64,000 nucleotides of DNA from assembly GCF_022200785.1 (NCBI RefSeq), contig NZ_CP087585.1, positions 1,178,001-1,242,000 of the forward strand, in the 5' to 3' direction. Made by a program: the position numbers and the translations under genes. Of the stretch, positions 1 to 8,110 are shown in pieces. The first letter of the stretch is position 1. Each line of letters opens with the position of its first letter. The stretch is from Pedobacter mucosus (GTDB lineage Bacteria; Bacteroidota; Bacteroidia; Sphingobacteriales; Sphingobacteriaceae). Below the pieces are notes generated by a model. It searched no databases. It was not told where the DNA came from and was given only the letters and a program-made list of their open reading frames with translations.

Positions 1-1
1 A

Positions 2-250
2 AATACTTTTACGCCTAACGGAGATAATGTGAATGATGTTTGGACGATAAATTACTTAGAAACTTATCCAAATGCCACAGTAGAAATTTTCAATAGAAAT
101 GGTAATAGGGTTTTTTTTAGCAGTGGATATAAAATTCCATTCGACGGAAATTATCAAAACCAGCCACTTCCAGTTGGCGTTTATTATTATATTATTAACC
201 CAAGAAATGGACGAAAAATTTTAACCGGTCCATTAACTCTACTAAGATAA
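2..250 (+). CDS. C-terminal fragment of a T9SS-exported protein with gliding motility-associated C-terminal domain
   Basis: The gene is cut by the left edge of the window; only the last 82 residues are visible. They begin with the motif TFTPNGDNVNDVW and continue with a compact all-beta pattern ending in VGVYYYII and a final LLR, which is the classic shape of the gliding motility-associated (CHU_C, type B) C-terminal domain. In Bacteroidetes this domain routes very large adhesin-like proteins through the type IX secretion system. The next gene, two bases downstream, encodes a PorP/SprF-type protein, the usual partner of type-B cargo, so the two are probably one operon. The cargo part of the protein lies outside the window and cannot be described. 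Confidence 0.85.
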   Translation, partial: NTFTPNGDNVNDVWTINYLETYPNATVEIFNRNGNRVFFSSGYKIPFDGNYQNQPLPVGVYYYIINPRNGRKILTGPLTLLR

Positions 251-252
251 TT

Positions 253-1263
253 TTGAAAAAATACATACTAATATTGGCTGTTTTAATTTCCTTTGAGTGT
301 TATGCTCAACAGAAACCTCAATATACCCAATACATTTTTAACCAATATTTGCTTAATCCCGCTCTTTCAGGAATTGAAAATTATATAGATTTTAAAGCGG
401 GTTATAGGCAACAATGGTCTGGAATAAATGAAGCACCACAAACTTCTTTTGTTTCTGCACATTGGGCACTTGGTGATAACCAATTGTGGAGTAATGCATT
501 AACGGATTTTCCAGAACAATCTGGTAATCCAATGGATAGAAACTATATGCAAAATTATATGTCGTCGCCAGCCCATCATGGAATGGGGATAACTGCAGTT
601 TTAGACAAAACCGGACCACTATCAAGATTAGATGCCAATTTAACTTATGCTTATCATATACAATTAAGTAATAGCTTTAATTTGTCGGCTGGAGTAGCTG
701 CCGGCCTTTCCAGAATTTCTTTAGATGTTAATGCGTTAACCTTTGATCAACCAAATGATCCAGCAGTTTCCTCTGCTTTTGTAAATCAATTGAAACCAGA
801 TTTAAGTGTCGGACTTTGGCTATATGGCGCAAGAGTTTTTGCAGGCTTATCTGTTCAACAAATATTGCCGCAAAAATTAAGTTTTACGAATGATAATACT
901 TATAATTTGGGAAAAGAAGTGCCTCATTTCTTCGCTACAGCAGGATATAAATTTTTCTTAGATGAAGATATTGCTGCAATTCCTTCAATAATGGTTAAAT
1001 ATGTTCAACCTAGTCCAATATCTATAGATTTAAATATGAAAGTGGCTTTTAAAGATAGAATTTGGCTTGGCGGAAGTTATCGAAAAGACGATTCATTTTC
1101 CGCAATGGCAGGGTTTAATATTGGGAAAATGGTTAATTTAACCTATTCTTATGATTTTACGACATCAGATCTTAACCAGGTAAGTAATGGATCACATGAA
1201 ATTGTGCTGGGATTATTACTTAATAATATTTATAAGGTTCCTTCTTATATTAGGATGTGGTAA
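253..1263 (+). CDS. PorP/SprF family type IX secretion system membrane protein
   Basis: 336 residues. A signal peptide (residues 1-18, ending CYAQ) is followed by QYTQYIFNQYLLNPALSG, the hallmark N-terminus of PorP/SprF proteins, and then by a beta-barrel-like pattern up to the C-terminus. PorP/SprF proteins sit in the outer membrane and are needed for export or anchoring of cargo with the type-B C-terminal domain. The start is TTG; no ATG lies upstream and the next in-frame Met would remove the signal peptide. It follows the cargo gene by two bases, which supports an adhesin-PorP operon. A perfect 7-bp hairpin with a 3-base loop at 1265-1281 may end the transcript but lacks a T run. Confidence 0.9.
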   Translation: MKKYILILAVLISFECYAQQKPQYTQYIFNQYLLNPALSGIENYIDFKAGYRQQWSGINEAPQTSFVSAHWALGDNQLWSNALTDFPEQSGNPMDRNYMQNYMSSPAHHGMGITAVLDKTGPLSRLDANLTYAYHIQLSNSFNLSAGVAAGLSRISLDVNALTFDQPNDPAVSSAFVNQLKPDLSVGLWLYGARVFAGLSVQQILPQKLSFTNDNTYNLGKEVPHFFATAGYKFFLDEDIAAIPSIMVKYVQPSPISIDLNMKVAFKDRIWLGGSYRKDDSFSAMAGFNIGKMVNLTYSYDFTTSDLNQVSNGSHEIVLGLLLNNIYKVPSYIRMW

Positions 1264-1322
1264 ATTTACTTTCCAAGTAAAAACTCAACTGTATTCATGA
1301 ATTAAGATAAAATCTCCTTCAA

Positions 1323-2792
1323 TTAAAGTTCTTTTCTAAGTCGTGCAACCGGAATATTCATTTGTTCCCTATATTTTGCAACAGTTCTTCTCGCTATATT
1401 ATAACCCCTTTCCTTTAAAATATCAGTCAATTTTTCGTCGGCTAAAGGCTTACGTTTATCTTCACTTCCAATGCAATCTTCCAAAATTTTCTTTACTTCT
1501 TTGTTGGATACTTCTTCACCACTCTCTGTTTGAATAGCTTCGGAGAAAAAAGATTTTAATAAAAATGTGCCAAATTCTGTTTGAACATATTTAGAGTTCG
1601 CAACCCTCGATACGGTTGAAATATCCATATCAATTTTATCAGCAATATCTTTTAAAATCATTGGGCGCATTTTACGCTCATCTGCAGTAAGCAAATATTC
1701 ATACTGATAATGCATTATCGCATTCATGGTTTTTAATAAAGTTTGCTGGCGTTGTTTAATCGCATCTATAAACCATTTAGCAGAATCTAATTTTTGTTTT
1801 ACAAACTGTACGGCTTCTTTTAGTTTTTTATCTTTAGATGATGCTTTATCATAATGTTCAAACATCTCTAAATAAGAGCGACTAACCTTTAGCTCAGGCG
1901 CATTTTTTGAATTCAAGGTTAAAATTAAAACGCCGTCATTATTGCTGATATGAAAATCAGGAATAATCTGCATCTGCTTGGTTGTAACCTGGTTTGCATC
2001 ACCTGGCTTAGGGTTTAAACGCAATATTTCGTTTACAACTTCTTTAAGTTCATCGTTATCCAAACCTAAACTTTTTTCCAATTTATCGTAATGCTTCCGG
2101 GTAAATTCATCCAAATAATTTTCCACAACATTCATTGCTTTAACTATTATCGGATTTGTTTCTTTTCTTTTTAATTGAATAAGCAAGCATTCTTTTAAAT
2201 CTCTGGCACCAATACCTGGAGGATCAAAGCTTTGAATAAGTTTTAACATATCTAAAACATCTTCTTCCTCAACCATTACGTTCTGAGAAAAAGCAAGATC
2301 ATCAATCATTGATCCTAATGCCCGCCTTAAATAACCATCATCATCTAAACTGCCAATGATCTGCTTTCCAATAATAAAATCCTGATCTGAAAGTGGAACC
2401 AGATCTAATTGTTCCTGTAAACTTTCAAAAAATGTGCTTTCAATAGCAATGGGAGTTTCTTTCTTCTCCTCGTCATCATCACCATTATTGTAGTTGGTGC
2501 TATAATCATTCGTATTATCGTCCTGTAAATAATCATCCACATTAAACTCATCAGAGCTATTATCTTCTGAAGATTTTTCATAATCATCCGGAACATCATT
2601 CAAATCATCATATTCGCTTTTAGGCTCATCCTGAGTCATTAAACTTGGGTCCTCTAAGGCAGGATTTTCTTCCAATTCTTCTTTAACACGGGTATCTAAG
2701 GCTACAGTTGGAACCTGCAAAAGTTTTATGAACTGTATTTGCTGAGGCGATAACTTTTGTAATAATTTTTGTTGTAAATGTTGCTTTAGCAT
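1323..2792 (-). CDS. rpoN: RNA polymerase sigma-54 factor RpoN
   Basis: 489 residues. The N-terminal activator-interacting region is glutamine/leucine-rich (MLKQHLQQKLLQKLSPQQ). It is followed by a very acidic linker (about residues 45-105), the core-binding domain, a helix-turn-helix (about 365-390) and the RpoN box ARRTVAKYRE (about 467-476), which reads the -24 promoter element. It serves promoters opened by AAA+ activators; none is encoded in this window. An upstream in-frame TTG at 2816 would add eight residues, but it is the end of a TATTTTTG promoter box, so ATG at 2792 is chosen. The gene stands alone and converges on the PorP gene. Confidence 0.95.
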   Translation of the reverse strand: MLKQHLQQKLLQKLSPQQIQFIKLLQVPTVALDTRVKEELEENPALEDPSLMTQDEPKSEYDDLNDVPDDYEKSSEDNSSDEFNVDDYLQDDNTNDYSTNYNNGDDDEEKKETPIAIESTFFESLQEQLDLVPLSDQDFIIGKQIIGSLDDDGYLRRALGSMIDDLAFSQNVMVEEEDVLDMLKLIQSFDPPGIGARDLKECLLIQLKRKETNPIIVKAMNVVENYLDEFTRKHYDKLEKSLGLDNDELKEVVNEILRLNPKPGDANQVTTKQMQIIPDFHISNNDGVLILTLNSKNAPELKVSRSYLEMFEHYDKASSKDKKLKEAVQFVKQKLDSAKWFIDAIKQRQQTLLKTMNAIMHYQYEYLLTADERKMRPMILKDIADKIDMDISTVSRVANSKYVQTEFGTFLLKSFFSEAIQTESGEEVSNKEVKKILEDCIGSEDKRKPLADEKLTDILKERGYNIARRTVAKYREQMNIPVARLRKEL

Positions 2793-2813
2793 ATAAAATT
2801 GAAAAGGATTGGC

Positions 2814-2821
2814 CAAAAATA
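2814..2821 (-). promoter_or_regulatory. -7 promoter box of rpoN (TATTTTTG)
   Basis: On the minus strand 2821-2814 reads TATTTTTG, a full match to the Bacteroidetes -7 element TAnnTTTG. It ends 21 bases before the ATG at 2792, which gives a leader of about 15 bases. No clear -33 TTG is seen at the expected distance. Confidence 0.55.
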
Positions 2822-2946
2822 AACAAATGATTTCAGATATCCTTTTGAATTAGACTAATTGCCTCCATATGTGAATTTTAAAATTTAATCTAAATATTTG
2901 AATTGAATATTTTGTTCACTATTTTAGTATTTCTAATTTTAAGAAT

Positions 2947-3333
2947 ATGGGAATTGTAAAAGAATTTAAGGATTTTGCTATAAAAGGCAACGTTATTGAT
3001 TTAGCTGTCGGTGTAATTATCGGTGCTGCATTTGGAAAAATTGTTAGTTCACTTGTAGAAGATATTATCACTCCAGCTTTACTAGGTCCGGCGCTTAAAG
3101 CTGCTGGTTTAGAAGATCTAAGCAAACTAACCATTGCAGGTACAGCCATTAAATATGGTAACTTTTTATCCCAAGTTATATCTTTTATAATTGTTGCATT
3201 TATATTATTTGTTATTATTAGAACGGTAAATAAACTTAAAAGCAAAGAAATTCCGCCTGTTGTTGTTCCGGTAATTACTAAGGAAGAAACTCTTTTAACT
3301 GAAATTAGAGATCTGCTAAAAGCAAGAGTATAA
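2947..3333 (+). CDS. mscL: Large-conductance mechanosensitive channel MscL
   Basis: 128 residues, normal for MscL. The N-terminal helix (MGIVKEFKDFAIKGNVIDLA) leads into the glycine/alanine-rich pore-lining helix VGVIIGAAFGKIVSSLV (about residues 20-40). A periplasmic loop follows, then a second membrane helix (about 75-97) and a charged cytoplasmic bundle. It opens under membrane tension and releases solutes during hypo-osmotic shock. It is divergent from rpoN and converges with the ChaN-like gene; no operon partner is visible. Confidence 0.95.
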   Translation: MGIVKEFKDFAIKGNVIDLAVGVIIGAAFGKIVSSLVEDIITPALLGPALKAAGLEDLSKLTIAGTAIKYGNFLSQVISFIIVAFILFVIIRTVNKLKSKEIPPVVVPVITKEETLLTEIRDLLKARV

Positions 3334-3357
3334 TTTATACCTTATCTTTTTATTTAG

Positions 3358-4230
3358 CTAATAACTTCTTTTTAAAGCTGGGTCGGTGATAATGATATAA
3401 TCTCCAAGGTTGTTATATTTTTGCCAATCGGGATTGTTAAAGCTTTCATCTGAGAAAGCCGATATGTTTAATATTTTTAATTTTTCATTGTAATGTTGAA
3501 GTTTTGCAAGTGTACCTAACTTTTCGTCACTATGAAAACGGCCGTTAACTTGTAAAATTTTTATTCCATTATGTGCCTTATTAAATTTATAAATTGACCA
3601 TGCCATTGTTGCATCCCATAAATTTTGAGTTTGATAAATTTTCATCGAACCCATGTTATGACCACCTAAAGTTTCATTAAATTTTTCTTGATATCTACCC
3701 ACAGCAGTATCTATTGGCAAAGGAGGAAGAAATTCTAAAGAGGGTTTAGGAAATTTTTCTAAAGCATTTAAGCCACTTTTTGTTACCGCATTACTATATC
3801 TGGGAGCAGCATTTCCGCCAATAACACTTAGTTTATGTGCTTTTGCATATTCAATCATTGGTTTATAATCTTGGTAATTTTCCCACGCTCTTGCATCCTT
3901 AATAAAGTTTTTCTCAGATATTAAACCATCTAAATATTCGTTTATAATAAGTTGAATATCAGTGTGGAACATCTCCAATGTCAAAGCTGTTTTTTGTGGG
4001 AATTTCTCAGCCAATTGCTTAAAAATCTCAATTTCTAAATAATGCCCAATTGAATCATTATGCTCTTCTCCGAAAAATAGAACATCAGCATTTTTCATAT
4101 CTGATATGATGTTATCGATGGAAATTTCTTTTTTCTTTTTGACATCATAAATCTTAAAATGATTATTAATAGTTTGTGCAAATAGGGTGGAAGAAAAAGT
4201 CAGGAATATAAATAATAGGAAATATTTCAT
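3358..4230 (-). CDS. ChaN family (DUF399) haem-binding-type lipoprotein homologue, exported
   Basis: 290 residues. An N-terminal signal peptide (residues 1-18, ending LFAQ) is followed by the ChaN core, with FFGEEHND near residue 52, LTLEMFH near residue 83 and HNMGSM near residue 195. ChaN of Campylobacter binds haem and takes part in iron uptake. In Bacteroidetes the substrate of this family is unknown, so the haem role here is inference. There is no clear lipobox cysteine; the protein is probably periplasmic. The gene is divergent from the LiaF-like gene and has no iron-uptake neighbours. Confidence 0.75.
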   Translation of the reverse strand: MKYFLLFIFLTFSSTLFAQTINNHFKIYDVKKKKEISIDNIISDMKNADVLFFGEEHNDSIGHYLEIEIFKQLAEKFPQKTALTLEMFHTDIQLIINEYLDGLISEKNFIKDARAWENYQDYKPMIEYAKAHKLSVIGGNAAPRYSNAVTKSGLNALEKFPKPSLEFLPPLPIDTAVGRYQEKFNETLGGHNMGSMKIYQTQNLWDATMAWSIYKFNKAHNGIKILQVNGRFHSDEKLGTLAKLQHYNEKLKILNISAFSDESFNNPDWQKYNNLGDYIIITDPALKRSY

Positions 4231-4333
4231 GCTCTTAAAATAGCAAAATATATTTCACCGATGAAATGATGATGTTTACCGTTATTTAACTAATATTTAA
4301 AGATTCATTCTATACCGCTTAATGTTTAATAGA

Positions 4334-4341
4334 TACTTTTG
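4334..4341 (+). promoter_or_regulatory. -7 promoter box of the LiaF-like gene (TACTTTTG)
   Basis: TACTTTTG matches TAnnTTTG and ends 21 bases before the ATG at 4363. The in-frame TTG at 4339 lies inside the box and is therefore unlikely to be a start codon. The -33 region has no good TTG. Confidence 0.45.
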
Positions 4342-4362
4342 GTTATTAATGAATGCACATAT

Positions 4363-5136
4363 ATGGAAAATTTAAATAAATATAATCACATCAAAAACTC
4401 TGGTAGAGTTTGGAGCGGATTAATTATTGTAATAATTGGATTTGCTTTTTTATTAAATAACATGGGGCTAGATATTCCCCATTGGGTATTTAGCTTTTGG
4501 AGCTTTTTAATTGTACTTGGCTTATTTATAGGTTTCAGGCGAAATTTTAAAGGAGTCGGTTGGTTAATTTTGATCTTAATTGGAAGCTATAACACCATTG
4601 ACAATATGCACTTAGACTTTGATATTTCTAAGTATGCGCTCGGTTTGGGACTTGTTATAGTTGGCGTATTTTTAATTGTAAAACCTAAAGGGGCTTTTGG
4701 TAAAAAAAGAGGACTTAAAGATAGTGTTAAGGATGAGTTTAGTTCAGCAACTACTGGCGAGGCATATAAAACCACAGATAGAAGTGCTAATAATTATAAT
4801 GATATACTTGATGTAACAGCCATATTTGGAGGATCTAACCAAACAGTTTATTCTAAAAATTTTAAAGGAGGAGATATCACGGCTGTTTTTGGTGGTGCAG
4901 ATATAATTATGACTCAAGCTGATTTTACTGAGGATATTTCTTTAGATGTAACTGCAGTTTTCGGAGGCATAAAATTAATTGTTCCGCCAAATTGGGCAAT
5001 TAAATCAAATGTAACCGCACTGTTTGGTAGCGTGGAAGATAAAAGAAGTCATATGTTGCCCGTAGATCAAATGAATAAAACTTTGGTCTTAGATGGTACT
5101 GTTCTCTTTGGAGGTATAGAAATTAAGAGTTTTTAA
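4363..5136 (+). CDS. LiaF-like membrane protein, cell wall-active antibiotic response family
   Basis: 257 residues. Four hydrophobic helices lie in the first ~110 residues (for example LIIVIIGFAFLLNN), forming a DUF5668-like N-terminal membrane domain. The C-terminal ~110 residues carry repeated beta strands with the phrases VTAIFGG, ITAVFGG, VTAVFGG and VTALFG, typical of the LiaF C-terminal fold. LiaF proteins damp an envelope-stress kinase in Firmicutes. Here a LytS-type kinase and LytTR regulator follow, but a strong hairpin terminator stands between them, so a functional link is plausible rather than shown. ATG 4363 is preferred to the upstream TTG. Confidence 0.75.
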   Translation: MENLNKYNHIKNSGRVWSGLIIVIIGFAFLLNNMGLDIPHWVFSFWSFLIVLGLFIGFRRNFKGVGWLILILIGSYNTIDNMHLDFDISKYALGLGLVIVGVFLIVKPKGAFGKKRGLKDSVKDEFSSATTGEAYKTTDRSANNYNDILDVTAIFGGSNQTVYSKNFKGGDITAVFGGADIIMTQADFTEDISLDVTAVFGGIKLIVPPNWAIKSNVTALFGSVEDKRSHMLPVDQMNKTLVLDGTVLFGGIEIKSF

Positions 5137-5139
5137 AAT

Positions 5140-5180
5140 AATTGAAGCTTTATTTAATAGCCTTAAATAAAGCTTCAATT
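5140..5180 (+). terminator. Perfect 18-bp inverted repeat, terminator of the LiaF-like gene
   Basis: Arms 5140-5157 and 5163-5180 are perfectly complementary over 18 bp with a 5-base loop (tagcc). It begins four bases after the stop codon. The T run is short, so termination strength is uncertain. Confidence 0.75.
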
Positions 5181-5253
5181 TTAATAAGTGATAACTTTTG
5201 AGCGGTATATATGGCGTTCAAATTATTAATATAAATCCCTAAACTAAAACAAA

Positions 5254-6315
5254 TTGACAACCCGGCCTTTATCTAATCCTCAAATACGAAAAATATCTTT
5301 GGCTTTTGCGTTAGCCTGGATAGTATTATATGCTGTTGGTCTTCACTATGTCGCAAATTTTTCTTGGTTAATATGTTTTGCTGATAGCTTGATTAACGGT
5401 TTATTACTTTTCTTTATTTGTATTGGCATCAGTAATATGCTAGGTTATTACCAGCCTAAAAATGAGCGTATTTTATATGTTTTGATTATTACGCTTGTGC
5501 TTACTTTTTTGTCTGTTTTTGTAGCACAATATGCACTTCTCTATATTTTTAACGATTATAAAGATTACAATGATTTTTATAACTTTTCATTTTTCTTCCG
5601 TGGGTTAATTACCTTTATGTGTTTAGCTTGGTGTGCTTTGGCAAATATTCTATGGTATAAATTGGAAGAGCAATCAGAAACTCATGAACATCTTTCAGCA
5701 GTAAAAAGCTTGGCTAAAGAAGCAGAACTAAATAAGTTAAGGCACCAATTACAGCCACATTTTTTATTTAACAGCCTTAATTCTGTTTTCGCCTTAACCA
5801 TGGTTAACCCAAAAGAGGCAGGCGTTATGATAACTAAATTAGCATCTTTTCTTCGTGGTACATTAAAGCGTGATGATGAACTATGGGTTAGTGTGGAAGA
5901 AGAAATGGAATATATCCAATTGTATTTAGATATCGAAAAAGTCCGTTTTAGCCACCGTTTAAGTATTGAAGTTAATGTAGCTGAAAATACTTATAGTTTG
6001 TGCCTACCGGGAACTTTATTGCAGCCAATTGTCGAAAATGCCATTAAATTTGGTCTTTATAATACCTCGGCAGGTATAACTATAAAAATAGATGTTACAG
6101 TTTACGATAATATATTAAACGTTCGAGTTCAAAATCCATTTGATCCAGAGATGAAGGCAACAGGTGGAACTGGATTTGGTTTAACGGCAATTAAGAGAAG
6201 ATTATACCTTTTATTCGCAAATCCAGATTTATTACACACAGAAATTGAATCAAATAATTTATATATTACCACATTAAAAATTCCCCAAAAAAATGATCAG
6301 AACGATATTAATTGA
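5254..6315 (+). CDS. LytS-type sensor histidine kinase (His_kinase/PF06580)
   Basis: 353 residues. Four membrane helices occupy about residues 12-130. A short coiled coil follows, then the phosphoacceptor region LRHQLQPHFLFNSLN with His169, and an ATPase domain ending in GGTGFGLTAIKRRL. There is no periplasmic sensor domain, so the signal is probably sensed in the membrane. The start is TTG, because no ATG is available near the N-terminus. The 3' end overlaps the response regulator gene by 23 bases, which indicates translational coupling and a dedicated pair. The LiaF-like gene upstream is the nearest candidate for a shared envelope-stress role. Confidence 0.9.
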   Translation: MTTRPLSNPQIRKISLAFALAWIVLYAVGLHYVANFSWLICFADSLINGLLLFFICIGISNMLGYYQPKNERILYVLIITLVLTFLSVFVAQYALLYIFNDYKDYNDFYNFSFFFRGLITFMCLAWCALANILWYKLEEQSETHEHLSAVKSLAKEAELNKLRHQLQPHFLFNSLNSVFALTMVNPKEAGVMITKLASFLRGTLKRDDELWVSVEEEMEYIQLYLDIEKVRFSHRLSIEVNVAENTYSLCLPGTLLQPIVENAIKFGLYNTSAGITIKIDVTVYDNILNVRVQNPFDPEMKATGGTGFGLTAIKRRLYLLFANPDLLHTEIESNNLYITTLKIPQKNDQNDIN

Positions 6316-7027
6316 TGATGAACCTTTAGCTAGAGAAATTGTTAAATTTTACCTTTCAGATTATAAAGAAATTGAAATTGTTGCTGAATGTGCTGATGGA
6401 TTTGATGGATTAAAAGCTATATCATTGCATAAACCTGATTTGGTTTTTTTGGATATTCAAATGCCAAAAATAAGTGGTTTCGAAATGCTTGAATTAGTAG
6501 ATGATAAACCAGCGATAATTTTTACTACTGCCTTTGATGAGTTTGCGATCAAGGCTTTCGAAGTTAACGCAGTTGATTACTTGTTAAAACCAATTGATAA
6601 ATTACGTTTCGACGCTGCTATGAAAAAGCTGCCTAATAGACTAAACCAAATGGATAATACTTCAGCTGTATTAGACGCTGCAGCTTTAAATCCTTCGCAG
6701 AATAATAGAGTGGTGGTTAAAAAGGAAGGTGTAATTAAAATTATCCCAACTGCAGATATCGATTATTTGGAAGCAGATGATGATTATGTAAAATTAAGTA
6801 CGGTAGATGGTGCTTTTTATAAGAATAAAACAATGGCTTACTTCGAGCAGACATTAAACCCTGACCAATTTATTAGAATACATCGATCTTACATTATAAA
6901 TTTGGCCCAAGTAACTAAAATTGAGCTGAAAGAAAAAGATAGCTATGTTGTGCTTTTGAAATCGAATATTTGGTTACCTGTGAGTAAAACAGGTTATGCA
7001 AAACTTAAAGTTGCATTAGGATTGTAG
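6293..7027 (+). CDS. LytTR family response regulator
   Basis: 244 residues. An N-terminal receiver domain has the acidic pocket (Asp8, Asp9), phosphoacceptor Asp54 in FLDIQMP, the conserved Thr in FTTAFDEFA and Lys in LLKPID. A LytTR DNA-binding domain (about residues 140-240) contains YLEADDDYVKL and FIRIHRSYIIN. It is the partner of the overlapping kinase. LytTR proteins bind pairs of short direct repeats; no target site could be assigned here. Confidence 0.93.
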   Translation: MIRTILIDDEPLAREIVKFYLSDYKEIEIVAECADGFDGLKAISLHKPDLVFLDIQMPKISGFEMLELVDDKPAIIFTTAFDEFAIKAFEVNAVDYLLKPIDKLRFDAAMKKLPNRLNQMDNTSAVLDAAALNPSQNNRVVVKKEGVIKIIPTADIDYLEADDDYVKLSTVDGAFYKNKTMAYFEQTLNPDQFIRIHRSYIINLAQVTKIELKEKDSYVVLLKSNIWLPVSKTGYAKLKVALGL

Positions 7028-7078
7028 TCTTTAAAAAACATTCTATAGAATTTCTCATGCAGCAAATTAGCAGCTAAG

Positions 7079-7107
7079 TTGTGTTTTGAAAAGAATTACT
7101 ATATTTG
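7079..7107 (+). promoter_or_regulatory. Upstream promoter of the rpmH operon
   Basis: TTG at 7079-7081, an 18-base spacer and TATATTTG at 7100-7107 fit the Bacteroidetes primary-sigma consensus. This would be the distal of two tandem promoters before rpmH. Confidence 0.55.
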
Positions 7108-7137
7108 TTTTAATAATAAAATAAAAACCAAACAAGC

Positions 7138-7168
7138 TTGCATTTGTAGAGAAATCGCTTTATATTTG
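7138..7168 (+). promoter_or_regulatory. Downstream promoter of the rpmH operon
   Basis: TTG at 7138-7140, a 20-base spacer and TATATTTG at 7161-7168. The 17 bases at 7162-7178 (ATATTTGCACCTCTTAA) recur exactly at the rpmE2 promoter (33237-33253), which suggests a shared promoter class for ribosomal protein genes. Confidence 0.7.
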
Positions 7169-7207
7169 CACCTCTTAATTTTGAAAAATAATAGATAATA
7201 TACAGTC

Positions 7208-7366
7208 ATGAAAAGAACATACCAACCTTCGCAAAGAAAGAGAAGAAACAAACACGGCTTCCGCGAAAGAATGGCAACAGCTAACGGCAGACGAGTATTA
7301 GCATCACGTCGTGCTAAAGGAAGAAAACGATTAACGGTTTCTGACGAACGCAAGCATAAAGCATAA
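7208..7366 (+). CDS. rpmH: 50S ribosomal protein L34
   Basis: 52 residues beginning [18 protein letters not shown] and rich in Arg/Lys, a textbook L34. It is a small basic protein of the large ribosomal subunit. It is first in the order rpmH-rnpA-yidD, the conserved arrangement in bacteria, although yidC does not follow here. Two promoters lie upstream, and a branched RNA fold separates it from rnpA, which may allow much higher expression of L34 than of RnpA. Confidence 0.97.
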   Translation: MKRTYQPSQRKRRNKHGFRERMATANGRRVLASRRAKGRKRLTVSDERKHKA

Positions 7367-7370
7367 TTTC

Positions 7371-7426
7371 TGATTGCTTTTCCGAGTAATCGGAATTGGC
7401 AGATCAAAATCTGCAATTATCAATCA
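7371..7426 (+). other. Branched RNA fold between rpmH and rnpA
   Basis: TGATTG (7371-7376) pairs with CAATCA (7421-7426) and encloses two hairpins. One is TTCCGA-GTAA-TCGGAA (7380-7395), a perfect 6-bp stem capped by a GNRA-type tetraloop. The other is GCAGAT-caaa-ATCTGC (7399-7414). Together they form a compact three-way junction that ends seven bases before the rnpA start. There is no T run, so it is more likely an RNA-processing or partial attenuation element than a terminator. Confidence 0.5.
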
Positions 7427-7432
7427 AGAAAT

Positions 7433-7828
7433 ATGTATACATTTAAGAAAGAAGAACGATTATGCAGCAGAAAACATTTAGATCTGCTGTTTAAAAATGG
7501 TTCTTCTTTTTTGTTATATCCATTTCGGATATCTTATCTTTTTATTGATCAGGCCACAAGTATACAGGCTCAAGTTGTGATCAATGTTCCAAAAAAAAGA
7601 TACAAGAGAGCAGTTGATCGAAATCTTATAAAGCGTCGCATTCGCGAAGCTTATCGTCTAAATAAACAAGACAATTTTTATTTACCTTTACCTACAAATA
7701 AAGGTTTGCTACTATTTTCTATACAATTTGTCGGAAAAGAAAAGTATGAATTTGCATTTATCCAAAAAAAATTGATCGCTACTTTTAAACGTTTCCAAGG
7801 TTTAATTCAGCAAAATGAAATTAATTAA
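7433..7828 (+). CDS. rnpA: Ribonuclease P protein component
   Basis: 131 residues. The N-terminus reads [19 protein letters not shown], and the family RNR-like motif appears as [21 protein letters not shown] (about residues 53-73, written here only to locate it). RnpA is the protein subunit of RNase P, which matures tRNA 5' ends; the RNA subunit is not in this window. It follows rpmH and overlaps yidD by 14 bases, which indicates coupled translation. Confidence 0.95.
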   Translation: MYTFKKEERLCSRKHLDLLFKNGSSFLLYPFRISYLFIDQATSIQAQVVINVPKKRYKRAVDRNLIKRRIREAYRLNKQDNFYLPLPTNKGLLLFSIQFVGKEKYEFAFIQKKLIATFKRFQGLIQQNEIN

Positions 7829-8045
7829 CAAGCTATTTGGTTGGTTTTTTTTAGGTTTAATTCGCATCTATCAATATGCAATTTCACCTATGCTTGGTGC
7901 AAATTGCAGGTTTACACCTAGCTGTTCCCAATATGGTATTGAAGCTATAAAAAAACACGGTCCGTTTCGAGGAGGCTGGATGGCGTTGAAACGAATTGGT
8001 TGTTGTCATCCTTGGGGTAAACACGGCCATGATCCGGTTCCTTAA
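7815..8045 (+). CDS. yidD: Membrane protein insertion efficiency factor YidD
   Basis: 76 residues with the YidD signature: an N-terminal amphipathic stretch ([13 protein letters not shown]), then [10 protein letters not shown], then the C-terminal [15 protein letters not shown]. YidD is a small inner-membrane-associated protein that helps YidC and SecYEG insert membrane proteins. It overlaps rnpA by 14 bases, as is usual. Confidence 0.95.
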   Translation: MKLINKLFGWFFLGLIRIYQYAISPMLGANCRFTPSCSQYGIEAIKKHGPFRGGWMALKRIGCCHPWGKHGHDPVP

Positions 8046-8098
8046 CAAAAGTCTGGAGTCAACAGTCGTTAGTTTATTTAACATTTTTCATTAATTAA

Positions 8099-8106
8099 TA
8101 TCTTTG
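8099..8106 (+). promoter_or_regulatory. -7 promoter box of tsaB, nearly abutting the start codon
   Basis: TATCTTTG ends only four bases before the ATG at 8111. In Bacteroidetes transcription starts a few bases after this box, so the tsaB mRNA may have little or no 5' leader. No good -33 TTG is visible. Confidence 0.4.
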
Positions 8107-8110
8107 CTTC

